A DNA stretch of 64,000 nt from Butyricicoccus_A sp963620595 (GTDB lineage Bacteria > Bacillota > Clostridia > Oscillospirales > Butyricicoccaceae). The position numbers were made by a program, and so were the translations under genes. Below, one piece after another: positions 41,279 through 50,481 of this stretch (positions are counted from its first letter, which is position 1; each line of letters opens with the position of its first letter). The stretch spans positions 62,001 to 126,000 of the forward strand of contig CAVFAY010000004.1 of the NCBI GenBank assembly GCA_963620595.1, written 5' to 3'. The notes under the pieces were generated by a model. The model did no database searches. It was not told the DNA's origin and saw only the letters and a list, made by a program, of their open reading frames with translations.

Positions 41279-42904
41279 ATGTTAACTGTAATTGAGTTTG
41301 TCGCCTTTACAGTGCTCGTAGCTGTTTTGTCCGCGTATAAGACGCGCGATGAGAAGCTCGATACTGAGGAGGGCTACTTCGTTGCAGGCCACAGCTTGCC
41401 GGGCATCGTTATCGCAGGTTCCCTGATGATGACCAACCTGTCCGCAGAGCAGCTGGTCGGCACAAACGGTCAGGCTTTCTCTGGTTCCATGTCCACCATG
41501 GCTTGGGAAGCTACTTCCGCATTCGCACTGATTATTCTGGCATTTGTTCTGCTGCCAAAATTCCTGAAGGGCAACATTGCAACGATTCCGCAGTTCTATA
41601 AGATGCGTTATGATGAAGCAACTAAGAACATGTTTTCTCTTATGTTCCTGTTTGCTTACGTTGTTACCATGCTGCCGACCATCCTGTACTCGGGTTCCGT
41701 AGCATTGGAGAAGATCTTCAATGTTCAGGAGATCTTTGGCATCAGCTACTTTATGGCAATCCTGATTGTGTGTGTTGCTACTGGTCTGATCGGTATGGCA
41801 TACTCCGTATTCGGTGGTCTGAAGGCAGTTGCTTACTCTGACACCATCAACGGCGTTGGTCTTCTGATCGGTGGCTTCCTGGTTCCGATTCTGGGCTTTG
41901 TTGCTCTGGGTCAGCTGGATGGCGGCGGATTCCTCGCAGGCATCAAGCATTTTGCAACCGCTACCCCGGAAAAGATGAATGCTTGGTCTGCTCCGGGCGA
42001 ATTGGCTCCGTACGTTCCGTGGCCGCTGCTGTTCACCGGTATGTTTGTAAACAATATGTTCTACTGGTCCACCAACCAGTCGATCATTCAGCGTTCTCTG
42101 GGTGCTAAGAACCTGGCAGAGGCACAGAAGGGTGCTATCTGGGCTGGCTTCTTCAAGTGCTTGGACGTATTTGTTATCGTTATCCCGGGCATCATTGCTT
42201 ACCAGCTGATGCAGGGCGGCGTTCTGACTGTAGGTTCTGGTGCAAAGTTCGATGGTGACTCTGCTTACCCGCTGCTCGTTCTGCATGTAATGCCGAAGCC
42301 GCTTATGGGCTTCTTTGCAGCCGTAATGTTCGGTGCTATCCTGTCTTCCTTCAACTCTGTACTGAATTCGTCCTCTACGATCTTCTCTCTGGACATCTGG
42401 AAGCCGATCTGGGGCAAGAATGCAGATGCAAAGAAGGTAGTAAAGGTTGGTCAGATCTTTGGTCTGATCGTTGGTATTCTGGGTATCGTTATTTCCCCGT
42501 TTATCATGTACTTCGGTTCTGGTATCATGAACTTCATCAACGAGTGCTGGGGTCTGTTCTCCATGCCGATCCTGTGCGCTGTACTGTTCGGTATGCTGAA
42601 TAAGAAGGTAACCGCGCTGGCTCCGAAGATCGGCGTTCCGGTACATATTGTTCTGTACGCAATCGGTTACTTCACCGTATTCTCTAAGATTCACTACCTG
42701 TACTGGGTATTCGTATGCTTCCTCGTTCAGTGCGTCATCTACTTTGCAGTTGCAAAGTTCGCTCCGGCAAAGGAAGACTTCGAGATGCCGAACGTACCGC
42801 AGATCGAGATGACTCCGTGGAAGACCGGCAAGATCTGGGCTACCGTTGGTGCTCTGGTAGTAGTTGTTATGTACATCATCTTCTCCCCGCTGGTACTCGG
42901 CTAA
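41279..42904 (+). CDS. Sodium:solute symporter (SSS family), probable inositol transporter
   Basis: Protein of 541 aa with 13-14 predicted membrane helices. SSS features: EEGYFVAGHSLPG after the first helix, SAEQLVGTNGQAF, GLKAVAYSDTINGV, and the FGAILSSFNSVLNSSSTIFSLDI helix containing Na+-site serines. SLC5/SSS proteins of this type (SglT/SMIT-like) carry hexoses or inositols; the neighbourhood argues for inositol. Start follows AAGGAG. Highly biased codons suggest strong expression. Confidence 0.9.
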   Translation: MLTVIEFVAFTVLVAVLSAYKTRDEKLDTEEGYFVAGHSLPGIVIAGSLMMTNLSAEQLVGTNGQAFSGSMSTMAWEATSAFALIILAFVLLPKFLKGNIATIPQFYKMRYDEATKNMFSLMFLFAYVVTMLPTILYSGSVALEKIFNVQEIFGISYFMAILIVCVATGLIGMAYSVFGGLKAVAYSDTINGVGLLIGGFLVPILGFVALGQLDGGGFLAGIKHFATATPEKMNAWSAPGELAPYVPWPLLFTGMFVNNMFYWSTNQSIIQRSLGAKNLAEAQKGAIWAGFFKCLDVFVIVIPGIIAYQLMQGGVLTVGSGAKFDGDSAYPLLVLHVMPKPLMGFFAAVMFGAILSSFNSVLNSSSTIFSLDIWKPIWGKNADAKKVVKVGQIFGLIVGILGIVISPFIMYFGSGIMNFINECWGLFSMPILCAVLFGMLNKKVTALAPKIGVPVHIVLYAIGYFTVFSKIHYLYWVFVCFLVQCVIYFAVAKFAPAKEDFEMPNVPQIEMTPWKTGKIWATVGALVVVVMYIIFSPLVLG

Positions 42905-42946
42905 GAGAAGGACTTACATCCGCAAATATCGTTCTCGGAAGTACGA

Positions 42947-42976
42947 AGAGACTCCTCGCTTGAGGGGTCTCTTTTT
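42947..42976 (+). terminator. Terminator of the symporter gene
   Basis: AGAGACTCCTC-GCTT-GAGGGGTCTCT followed by TTTT. Confidence 0.9.
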
Positions 42977-43061
42977 GCGTGTGTTTGGATAGCGTGTATT
43001 TGTGCCCGCTCAGTCATTTGCATAGCGAAGCGCATACCTGACGAATTAAGCGGACTTTCGT

Positions 43062-43130
43062 GCAGACTTGTTCGCGTGCTGCTCCTTCCGTCACGGCTTG
43101 CGCTGCGCGACCTTCCTCAGGGAGGAAGGC
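43062..43130. repeat. Dispersed palindromic repeat, family 1, copy 3
   Basis: GCTGCTCCTTCCGTCACGGC, GCGCTGCGCG and CCTTCCTCAGGGAGGAAGGC in the same order as at 31490. Confidence 0.75.
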
Positions 43131-43151
43131 TTTTGTTTCGCACGATTTAAC

Positions 43152-43196
43152 TTGTCTCTCCCTCTGGGAGAGATGTCGCGGAGCGACAGAGAGGGC
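43152..43196. repeat. Dispersed palindromic repeat, family 2, copy 2
   Basis: TTGTCTCTCCCTCTGGGAGAGA, TGTCGCGGAGCGACA, GAGAGGGC; compensating changes relative to 31340 keep the hairpins. Confidence 0.75.
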
Positions 43197-43268
43197 TTTT
43201 CTCTTGGAAAAGATGATTCTTTCCATCAAAAAAAGCACCCCGATGGAGTGCTTTCTGTATGTATTCGT

Positions 43269-44237
43269 TTAGTTGGACGATGTGCTGTCGGACGCTTGGG
43301 TATTTGCGGTGCTGCTGTCAGACGTAGAGTCTGTGCTTTCGCTGGTTGCTTCGGATTCTGTATTCAGTCCCAGATCTTCATCTGTAAAGCCATTATATAC
43401 CTTGCCGGCTTCCAGTGTGACACCCTTGATTTTTGCGAGTTCCGATACGGTAACGAATGCATAACCCTGCTGCTGCAGTTCATCAATGGCGGCGAGAACG
43501 CCCTCTACGGTGGTCTCATACAGGTCATGCTCCAGAACGATAGCACCATCCTGTGCGCCGTCTAAAATGTGCTGCTTGACAGAATCGGCATCGCGGTATT
43601 TCCAATCCAGTGTATCAACATCCCATAGGATAATCGGCATACCGAGTTTTTGCATGGACGCTTGTACGCTGTCATTGTATTCGCCGCCGCATGGACGGAA
43701 TACAGTCGGCTTCTGGCCGGTATACGACTGAATCAAGTCGTTGTTGCTGGAAACCTGCTCGTAATCACCATCGGAAACCTCGTGAGCTAAACGGTGATCC
43801 ATTGTGTGGTTTCCGACCTCATGACCTTCTGCCAAGTAGCGCTTCATCATCGAGTTGAAGTCCTTGACACGGTAGCCGCACAGGAAGAAGGTGGCATGAG
43901 CATTGCGCTCCTTCAGACCGTCCAGCAGACGTTCGGTGCGTCCGCCCTCGTTGCCGGTCGGGCCATCGTCAAAGGTCAAAGCGATGTATTTATCGCCCTT
44001 GGGAATCTTGTTGGCTTCTTCCTGCTCTTTCTTTTTCTGTTCTTCTTCCAGCTTTTTTTGCTTTTCCTTTGCCTGCTCAGCACTTCCGGTGTCAGCAGAA
44101 GCGGTCTGCGCGCTGCCGGACTGCTTGGCATTGCTGGAGGTTGTTTTGCTGCCGGATGCTCCGCAGCCTGCCAGCATTGCCGCACATAAAACAGCGGCGA
44201 TGCCGGACAAAATCAGTCGTTTTTTCCATTTTATCAT
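43269..44237 (-). CDS. Polysaccharide deacetylase lipoprotein (NodB domain)
   Basis: Protein of 322 aa. A lipobox LAGC puts the lipidated Cys at 25, followed by a Ser/Ala/Lys-rich and coiled Glu/Lys linker (30-78). The CE4/NodB fold starts at TFDDGP (D90, D91); metal ligands H144 and H148 in GNHTMDH; then RPCGGEYN, DVDTLDW and the catalytic base region LEHDLYE. It deacetylates a cell-wall glycan or exported polysaccharide on the outer face. A Ser/Thr/Glu-rich tail ends the protein. Start follows AAGAGG. Confidence 0.93.
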   Translation of the reverse strand: MIKWKKRLILSGIAAVLCAAMLAGCGASGSKTTSSNAKQSGSAQTASADTGSAEQAKEKQKKLEEEQKKKEQEEANKIPKGDKYIALTFDDGPTGNEGGRTERLLDGLKERNAHATFFLCGYRVKDFNSMMKRYLAEGHEVGNHTMDHRLAHEVSDGDYEQVSSNNDLIQSYTGQKPTVFRPCGGEYNDSVQASMQKLGMPIILWDVDTLDWKYRDADSVKQHILDGAQDGAIVLEHDLYETTVEGVLAAIDELQQQGYAFVTVSELAKIKGVTLEAGKVYNGFTDEDLGLNTESEATSESTDSTSDSSTANTQASDSTSSN

Positions 44238-44316
44238 TTTTTACGCCTCTTCTTGTTGGAATACTTCGTTTAGTATAGTACAAAAAAGATGACAAGAAAA
44301 GAGGTTTGGATAAAAC

Positions 44317-45432
44317 TTAAGAAACTTTAAGGAAAATGCTTTGTGTGCGCTGTACCATCGTGCCGATGCCTCGCCAGAACAGCCGTACCAGACGCGCGGC
44401 AAGATACGAGAGGATCAGCAGGAGGAGCAGAGATAATACGCCCCAGCGCGGCGCAACGATGACCTGTACAACGGGATAGAAATAGTAGCAGAAAAAGGGA
44501 TGGATGAGCCACATGCTCGTGCTTTCCTTGCCGATGCACAGCAGTGCCGCACGGATCGGGCGAAGATGGCGCAGCAAGTCCATCAGAAAGATAATCAAAA
44601 ACGGAACATAGAGAATGTCTACGATTTGTCCGGTAAGCCAGCGCATCTGTACGATGACGCCGACAAAGAAAATATCTAACAGAGGGTTGAGCAGATGATT
44701 GCGGCGCAGGGAATCACGAATCTGTATAAGCAGATTGCCTTTGGCAAAGACAGCACCCATCCAAAAGCATGCGGTATATGGTGCGGACAATAAGAAAAAG
44801 GTCTGATACAGATAGTTGTCGCTGAGTGTGCCGAATACTTCCAAGTCACCAAGTGCAGGAAAGACGTCTGTAATAAAAATAGAAAACAGGACAACTGCCG
44901 TGACATTAAACAGCGTCGAACGGTGGCGTACTAAGTGGTCAATCAGGGGATATAAGATCAAAACACAGAGATAACTGTTTAGGAACCACCATTCACTGTT
45001 ATAAGAGGTGGAAAAGCCGATAAAATTGTTAAAGCATTCCTGCGCGGAAAACGTGGCATACCGCGTACAGATTTCTGCTTCGTCGCAGTAGGTTGGCTGG
45101 TGCGCACAGAATAAGAACGCCAAGGGAATGAAAATGACAAAGACCTTCCAGTACGCGAGATATAATCCTTTAATTTTGGCAATCAGGTCATATTTCTTGG
45201 AACAGGCGGTGAGATAAACGCCATATCCGCCGAGAAAAAAGAAAAAGGAAACACAGATTTTACCGAACGAACCGAAATAGGAGAGAGAGCTTTCGCCGCA
45301 AATGTTGAGGATGTGCCACAGTTCACCGCCTGCGATACGTTCGGGAAATGCCCATAGATGATGCATCAGCATCAAAAGAATAGCAACGCCTTTCACTAGT
45401 TTGGTATCTTCTCTGGAAAATGTCTGTTCCAT
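44317..45432 (-). CDS. Acyltransferase 3 family membrane protein
   Basis: Protein of 371 aa with about ten membrane helices. KLVKGVAILLMLMHHLWAF near the N-terminus contains the conserved His pair-like motif of acyltransferase_3 (OafA/WecH) proteins; FFFLGGYGVYLT and SEWWFLNSYL are further family marks. It transfers acyl groups to an envelope glycan. It lies 79 nt upstream of the deacetylase gene in the same direction, a sensible pairing of acetylation and deacetylation. Confidence 0.87.
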   Translation of the reverse strand: MEQTFSREDTKLVKGVAILLMLMHHLWAFPERIAGGELWHILNICGESSLSYFGSFGKICVSFFFFLGGYGVYLTACSKKYDLIAKIKGLYLAYWKVFVIFIPLAFLFCAHQPTYCDEAEICTRYATFSAQECFNNFIGFSTSYNSEWWFLNSYLCVLILYPLIDHLVRHRSTLFNVTAVVLFSIFITDVFPALGDLEVFGTLSDNYLYQTFFLLSAPYTACFWMGAVFAKGNLLIQIRDSLRRNHLLNPLLDIFFVGVIVQMRWLTGQIVDILYVPFLIIFLMDLLRHLRPIRAALLCIGKESTSMWLIHPFFCYYFYPVVQVIVAPRWGVLSLLLLLILSYLAARLVRLFWRGIGTMVQRTQSIFLKVS

Positions 45433-45596
45433 GTATCTATTACACTCCCATAGCTGTCATATTACTTACAAATTTTAGTATAAACACCGACTTGTCGGAA
45501 GTCAATTGTCAAGTATACAAAAAAACAAGAGCCTGCCCAAATGGACAGACTCTTGCGTATTTGTCAGAATATTCTGTGCGCGATAGGCGCAGGGAA

Positions 45597-47573
45597 TTAA
45601 TAATGACGAGCTTCGTACAGATGATCCTGCAGCTTCTTGTAAGCTTCCTGTACTTCCGGCTTCTCAGAAACAGAAGCAACGCCTACACGCCACCAAGCTT
45701 CCCATTCCTTGGACATGGACTTCGGCAGAACCTTCATGTCGATCAGGGTAGAAACAGTCTGCTTCTTGGAGTCTTCCAGTGCAGCAGCCAGCTCTTCCAT
45801 GGTCTTTACGGTGTAGGTCTTGCAGCCGTATGCAGCAGCAACAGCAGCGTAGTCGATGTTCATTGCCGGACCGAGATCGCAGCCATCGTACGGAGTGCCC
45901 GGGATGTGCATGTTCTTCTCGGTGGTACGGGACTTGTTGCCCTGGCCAACCTGCAGGTTGTTGATGCAGCCGTAAGAAGCGTTATCAAACAGGCAAACGT
46001 TGATCTTGTAGCCGTACTGAACAGAAGCGATCAGCTCGGAGTGCAGCATATCGAAGGAACCGTCACCGCACATTGCGTATACTTCCTGATCCGGGCAAGC
46101 GATCTTGCAGCCGTAAGCGCCTGCAACTTCATAACCCATGCAGGAGTAACCGTACTCGCAATGGTAGGTGTTCGGAACCGGAGCTCTCCACAGTGCCTGC
46201 AGGTCGCCCGGCAGGGAGCCGGCAGCACCAACACAGATGGAATCCGGAGCGATATGGGTGTTGATGTAACCCAGAGCAGCGGTCTGTGTCAGCTTGGAGC
46301 CGATGGACTCGATGTAGTGCTCAACAGCACGACGGTTTGCGTCCTGGATTTCCGGAACGTAGGACTCAGCGTCAACGTACTCGGTGTGATCCATGCGATC
46401 TACGTCAGCCCACCAAGCATCCTGCAGTCTCTTTACTTCTGCAGCGTACTCATCGGAGGTGTGATAGCCGCCCAGAGCGTCGATCTCAGCGCTGATTGCG
46501 GTCAGAGCCTCGTTTGCGTCAGCAACAACCGGATAAGCGTCCATCTTCAGGCACTGGAACTCAGACGGGTTGATGTTAACGAACTTAGCGGAAGTGTCGT
46601 ACAGCCACTTGGAAGCCGTGGTAAAGTCGGTGTAACGGGTACCAACGCCGATAACTACGTCGCAGTCATGTGCGAAAGCATTTGCGCACTCGGTACCGGT
46701 GATGCCCAGACCGCCCAGAGACAGCGGATGAGTCCACTCGATAGCGGACTTGCCTGCCTGGGTTTCGCCGAAAGCAATACCAAACTTCTCAGCGAATGCA
46801 CGGAATACCTTATGAGCCTCAGCGTAACGAACGCCACCGCCACAGATCAGCAGCGGCTTCTTTGCGGACTTGATGATCTCAGCTGCCTTCTTAGCTGCCT
46901 TCTTGGTAGCCGGACGGCGCTCGATGGTCCAAACGCGCTTCTTGAAGAAGTCAACCGGATAATCATAAGCTTCGCCCTGTACATCCTGCGGGATGGATAC
47001 AGCAACGGCACCGCAGTTGCCCGGATCGGTCATTACACGGAATGCGGACAGCATATCGGTCATGATCTGCTCCGGACGGTTTACACGACCCCAGTACTTA
47101 ACAACAGCCTGGAAGGAGTCGTGAGCGGAAATGGTCAGGTTCTGCGGCTGCTCCATCTGCTGCAGTACCGGATCCGGCTGACGGGAAGCGTAAACGTCGC
47201 CCGGCATCAGCAGTACCGGAATGTTGTTTGCAGTTGCGGTAGCAGCAGCGGTAATCATGTTGCAGGCGCCAGGACCTACGGAAGAGGTGCAAACGAATGC
47301 CTGCTTGCGGCGCAGCTGACGAGAGAATGCAACAGCTGCCAGAGCCATGCCCTGCTCGTTCTTGCCCTGATATACTTCCATATCCTTGATTTCCTGCTCG
47401 ATACCGTTGCAGTAGCCAACGCAGTTGCCGTGGCCCGGGATCATGAAGATACCGCGGATAAACTTCTGTTCTACTTCCTTGCCGTCCATGTCAATGTAGC
47501 TGACATACTGGTTCTCCAGGAAGCGGATGCACGCCTGGCTAGTGGTCAGGCGGACAGTTTCCATGTGTCTCAT
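45597..47573 (-). CDS. iolD: 3D-(3,5/4)-trihydroxycyclohexane-1,2-dione hydrolase IolD
   Basis: Protein of 658 aa, a ThDP-dependent enzyme that opens the diketo-inositol ring to 5-deoxy-glucuronate. ThDP-binding catalytic Glu in YQGKNEQGMALAA near residue 73; the GDGSFDML...NNASYG-type ThDP/Mg motif (here DNASYGCINNLQ) in the C-terminal domain. Three-domain acetolactate-synthase-like layout and length fit IolD. Start ATG at 47573 has GAGGAGG 10 nt upstream. Cotranscribed with iolB, 100 nt upstream. Confidence 0.96.
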   Translation of the reverse strand: MRHMETVRLTTSQACIRFLENQYVSYIDMDGKEVEQKFIRGIFMIPGHGNCVGYCNGIEQEIKDMEVYQGKNEQGMALAAVAFSRQLRRKQAFVCTSSVGPGACNMITAAATATANNIPVLLMPGDVYASRQPDPVLQQMEQPQNLTISAHDSFQAVVKYWGRVNRPEQIMTDMLSAFRVMTDPGNCGAVAVSIPQDVQGEAYDYPVDFFKKRVWTIERRPATKKAAKKAAEIIKSAKKPLLICGGGVRYAEAHKVFRAFAEKFGIAFGETQAGKSAIEWTHPLSLGGLGITGTECANAFAHDCDVVIGVGTRYTDFTTASKWLYDTSAKFVNINPSEFQCLKMDAYPVVADANEALTAISAEIDALGGYHTSDEYAAEVKRLQDAWWADVDRMDHTEYVDAESYVPEIQDANRRAVEHYIESIGSKLTQTAALGYINTHIAPDSICVGAAGSLPGDLQALWRAPVPNTYHCEYGYSCMGYEVAGAYGCKIACPDQEVYAMCGDGSFDMLHSELIASVQYGYKINVCLFDNASYGCINNLQVGQGNKSRTTEKNMHIPGTPYDGCDLGPAMNIDYAAVAAAYGCKTYTVKTMEELAAALEDSKKQTVSTLIDMKVLPKSMSKEWEAWWRVGVASVSEKPEVQEAYKKLQDHLYEARHY

Positions 47574-47675
47574 TGGAATTTTTCCTCCTCATGCAATTCT
47601 TACACAATTCTCACATTGTTTAAATCTATCTTATTTTCTTTCAAATAAGCGGGGGTAAGGGGGTAAAGTGGGGGA

Positions 47676-48491
47676 TTAGTAGCCGGTGGAGCACTTCCAG
47701 ATGTGCTCGTCTGCATCGTCGCGTACCAGCCACTCGTGCTCAACGTCGTCAACACGGGTCTTGTCCCACGGATCGCCCGGCAGATGACGGATGCCCCATG
47801 CATAGCAGCAAGCGTAACCCGGAGCGGTTACCTGAGAATGCATCTTGCTGGTAATCAGAGACAGACCGTTGTGGTGGGTCTCATACAGCTCGCCGTTGCC
47901 CCAGCCTGCGCCGAAGCCCTGCGGCTTGTCGAAGCGGTAGAAGTAAACTTCCGGCTGCGGATGATGATGCGGCGGGTAAGAGGACCACTTGCCCGGCAGG
48001 TTGATAACTTCGCCCAGTACCATGTTGGAGTACGGAGCATTGTCGAGGTCAAAGCAGGTACGAACATCGCGCTTGATGCAGTTCTGCAGAACGCCGCCAG
48101 TGCCGCGTGCCCAAGTATCGGTATCTTCCGGACGGAACAGCTTGTTCGGGAATTCCGGCTCGGTCTTGTCGTTCAGGGTCTTCTGTACGTAGATGTTAGA
48201 CGAGCCCTTTGCGGTGATGACGATCTTGGTCTGCTTGTGAACCAGCAGACACCACGGGTTGTAATCGAACGGATTCGGGCGAGCCATGTCTACGCTCTGG
48301 TCATCCCAGCTCATGTTGACGTCGCCGTCAAACAGCAGGCAGGCAACTTCCTTGTCTGCTTCTTCGATGGTGTAGGTATCTCCAGCTTCCATAACCAGAA
48401 GACCGACATCCATCATACCGCCCTTGCCTTCTCCTTCATCAAGACGCAGGTACTCGTTATAGCCGCGCTTGACTTCCTTGTCCATGTACAT
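47676..48491 (-). CDS. iolB: 5-deoxy-glucuronate isomerase IolB
   Basis: Product of 271 aa from the ATG at 48491. Bicupin protein with the metal-binding HHHPQPEVYFYRF block near residue 170 and HEWLVRDDADEHIWKC at the C-terminus. It isomerises 5-deoxy-glucuronate to 2-deoxy-5-keto-gluconate, the step after IolD. First gene of the iolB-iolD unit. Confidence 0.96.
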   Translation of the reverse strand: MYMDKEVKRGYNEYLRLDEGEGKGGMMDVGLLVMEAGDTYTIEEADKEVACLLFDGDVNMSWDDQSVDMARPNPFDYNPWCLLVHKQTKIVITAKGSSNIYVQKTLNDKTEPEFPNKLFRPEDTDTWARGTGGVLQNCIKRDVRTCFDLDNAPYSNMVLGEVINLPGKWSSYPPHHHPQPEVYFYRFDKPQGFGAGWGNGELYETHHNGLSLITSKMHSQVTAPGYACCYAWGIRHLPGDPWDKTRVDDVEHEWLVRDDADEHIWKCSTGY

Positions 48492-48593
48492 TGTAAAACA
48501 CACCTTTCTCTATGCCTGACTGACGCAGGCAGAACATTTGAATACAATGCTGCAAAAAGGCGTACGAATCCCTTTTGCATAATTTATGGTTTA

Positions 48594-48622
48594 ATTATAG
48601 CATGGTGTGTGTTCTTTTTCAA
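48594..48622 (-). promoter_or_regulatory. Promoter of iolB-iolD
   Basis: On the minus strand TTGAAA (48622-48617), 17 nt, TATAAT (48599-48594), giving a leader of about 95 nt. Confidence 0.75.
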
Positions 48623-48777
48623 GAATGCGCCGGATAAAAGCGATCAGAATTTTGTACAGCGTGACGGCTGAGGGGACACAGTGATAGCGTTCTGTTGTCA
48701 ATCTGTCGGATAATACAAAATGCAGTCAGCCCGTGCACGCATACGCTGGAAAAGAACACGGAAAACTTAGGTAAAAC

Positions 48778-48806
48778 TTGTACAAGCACTGGGCGGGTGC
48801 TATAAT
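48778..48806 (+). promoter_or_regulatory. Promoter of the HxlR-type regulator
   Basis: TTGTAC, 17 nt, TATAAT, about 170 nt before the start codon. Confidence 0.7.
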
Positions 48807-48830
48807 GAATGCACAGGCGATACTACCTAA

Positions 48831-48867
48831 TACTATGCTTAGGGAAGCTGGTATTGTAAGTATAGTA
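48831..48867. promoter_or_regulatory. Operator-like inverted repeat
   Basis: TACTATGCTTA (48831-48841) and TAAGTATAGTA (48857-48867) are inverted with one mismatch, just downstream of the probable start of transcription. HxlR/YodB proteins bind such AT-rich palindromes. Confidence 0.55.
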
Positions 48868-48974
48868 CCAGATCGGTACGGAAGAAACAAGACTGCACTT
48901 TTTGGTAAGTGACTATGGTTTTGGTGACGATAGAAAACAGCAAAAAAGGGCGGACGGCGGAAGGAGGAATCCTG

Positions 48975-49328
48975 ATGAAGCGAGACACGAGAGAAATTTC
49001 GTATGATTGTCCCATTGAGGCAACGCTGGGACTGATTGGGGGAAAATGGAAGGCACTGATTCTGGATCATTTGACAGACGGCGCGCTGCGGTTTGGAAAG
49101 CTGCAAAAGCTGATGCCAAAGGTAACACCAAAGATGCTGACACAGCAGCTGCGGGAGCTGGAAAAAGACGGCTTGGTGAAACGGCATGTTTATCCGGTTG
49201 TGCCACCGAGAGTAGAATATGAGCTGACCGAATTTGGACAGACGGTTTTGCCTATCTTGGATGCCATGTGTGTCTGGGGACGAGCCTATCTGGACGATCA
49301 GAGAAAAAATCCTAACAATTCAAAATAA
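48975..49328 (+). CDS. HxlR-family transcriptional regulator
   Basis: Product of 117 aa from the ATG at 48975, behind GGAGGAA. Winged-helix HxlR protein with CPIEATLGLIGGKWKALIL and VYPVVPPRVEYELTEFG. Cys12 before the first helix is the redox/electrophile-sensing cysteine of this family. Likely autoregulated through the inverted repeat upstream and may respond to aldehydes or quinones. Confidence 0.92.
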   Translation: MKRDTREISYDCPIEATLGLIGGKWKALILDHLTDGALRFGKLQKLMPKVTPKMLTQQLRELEKDGLVKRHVYPVVPPRVEYELTEFGQTVLPILDAMCVWGRAYLDDQRKNPNNSK

Positions 49329-49333
49329 GACAC

Positions 49334-49367
49334 AAAAAGAGGATGTCATAAACGACATCCTCTTTTT
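49334..49367. terminator. Bidirectional terminator
   Basis: AAAAAGAGGATGTC / GACATCCTCTTTTT between the convergent HxlR and DeoR genes. Confidence 0.92.
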
Positions 49368-49391
49368 GTGCAATGATACAGTTTGATGTAC

Positions 49392-50147
49392 TTATTCCCA
49401 AATCAGTCGAATGTTATGTGCGCGACAGAATTCTACAAACTTTGGCGCCGGCTTCTGGTCGGTGACAAAGGTGGAAATGTCCTGCAGCCGGCAGAATGTC
49501 ACGGTGGCATCGTGCCCCAGCTTGGAGTTGTCGGCAACGAGAATTACGCTGGAGGCATGAGATACGACACCGCGCTTGATTTCCGCTTCGAGAAATGTCG
49601 TATTGCTCATGCCGGACTCGACAGTTACACCGGTAGCACATAGGAACGCCTTGGTGATGCGCAGATCGGATAACGCCTGCTGGGCAGAAATGCCGACAAA
49701 CGAACTGGTTGCCGGATTGAACGCACCGCCGAGAGAGATCAGATTGATGCCGTCGTATTTTGCCGCCTCGACCATTGCCGGAAGCGAATGCGTCACGACT
49801 GTCAGCTTGATGCGCGGCGGCAGATGCCGCAGCACGTTGACGGCGGTAGAACCGGAGTCGATAAAGATGGTATCGCCATCGTTTAGCTCCCGCGCTGCCA
49901 GCTTGCCGATCAGATCCTTGGCGCCCGGATTGAGTCCGGAGCGCACCGGAAGAGGCATGACATCCTCCGGCGTCACGGCAGTGACACCGCCGTATACCTT
50001 GGCGATGTGACCGCGCGCTTCCAGCTCGTTCAGGTCGCGCCGGATGGTGTTTTTGGATACACTGAACACCTCGCACAGCTCATCAATAGAGACTGTCTTT
50101 TGGGATAGTACATATTCTTCAATTGCATTGAGTCTGCTGATTTTCAT
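49392..50147 (-). CDS. DeoR-family regulator, possible IolR
   Basis: Product of 251 aa from the ATG at 50147. N-terminal DeoR HTH (ISRLNAIEEYVLSQKTVSIDELCEVFSVSKNTIRRDLNELEARG in successive helices) and a sugar-phosphate-sensing C-terminal domain (DTIFIDSGSTAVNVLRHLP, LGGAFN, VADNSKLG). In Bacillus the inositol repressor IolR is DeoR-type and responds to a phosphorylated inositol intermediate. Its location among iol genes and divergence from the transketolase pair make it the best IolR candidate here. Confidence 0.88.
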   Translation of the reverse strand: MKISRLNAIEEYVLSQKTVSIDELCEVFSVSKNTIRRDLNELEARGHIAKVYGGVTAVTPEDVMPLPVRSGLNPGAKDLIGKLAARELNDGDTIFIDSGSTAVNVLRHLPPRIKLTVVTHSLPAMVEAAKYDGINLISLGGAFNPATSSFVGISAQQALSDLRITKAFLCATGVTVESGMSNTTFLEAEIKRGVVSHASSVILVADNSKLGHDATVTFCRLQDISTFVTDQKPAPKFVEFCRAHNIRLIWE

Positions 50148-50362
50148 AAGGAAATCCCGCTTTCTTGGAACAAACAAGTAACTAACACAAAACCATGATA
50201 AAATCATTATAGCAGAAAGTTGAACAAAATCCAACCGGAAATCTGGAATTTGTTGAGCAAGTTTTCCCCACGCGCGGTGCAGTGCCGGAAAGGGAATATT
50301 TGTGAAGCAGGTCAAAAATTCTGCTCTCAGGGAAAATTTCTCTAAAAATCGGCGGGCGAGCA
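50148..50362. other. Divergent regulatory region, no gene
   Basis: AT-rich spacer between the DeoR gene and the transketolase operon. I see no frame with a start site. TTGTTGAAC- and TGAACAAAAT-like motifs near 50218-50262 could be DeoR-type operator halves. Confidence 0.4.
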
Positions 50363-50391
50363 TTGCAATTCGTTTACAGAGATGATAAAAT
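50363..50391 (+). promoter_or_regulatory. Promoter of the transketolase pair
   Basis: TTGCAA, 17 nt, TAAAAT, about 85 nt before the start codon. Confidence 0.6.
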
Positions 50392-50481
50392 CTAAGAAAG
50401 TATGGTGTGACTTCGGGAGAAAAGGTTTTTTCTGATGTCATGCTGACAATTCTTTGATTAAGGAATAGGTAGGTGTATTCA

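Noticed and set aside
45420..47648. Long open frame of 742 codons on the plus strand opposite iolD
   Set aside because: It has no ribosome binding site or recognisable domain and mirrors the codon bias of iolD on the other strand.
49414..50076. Second minus-strand frame within the DeoR-type gene
   Set aside because: Arg/Cys-rich out-of-frame reading of the regulator gene, with no start signal.
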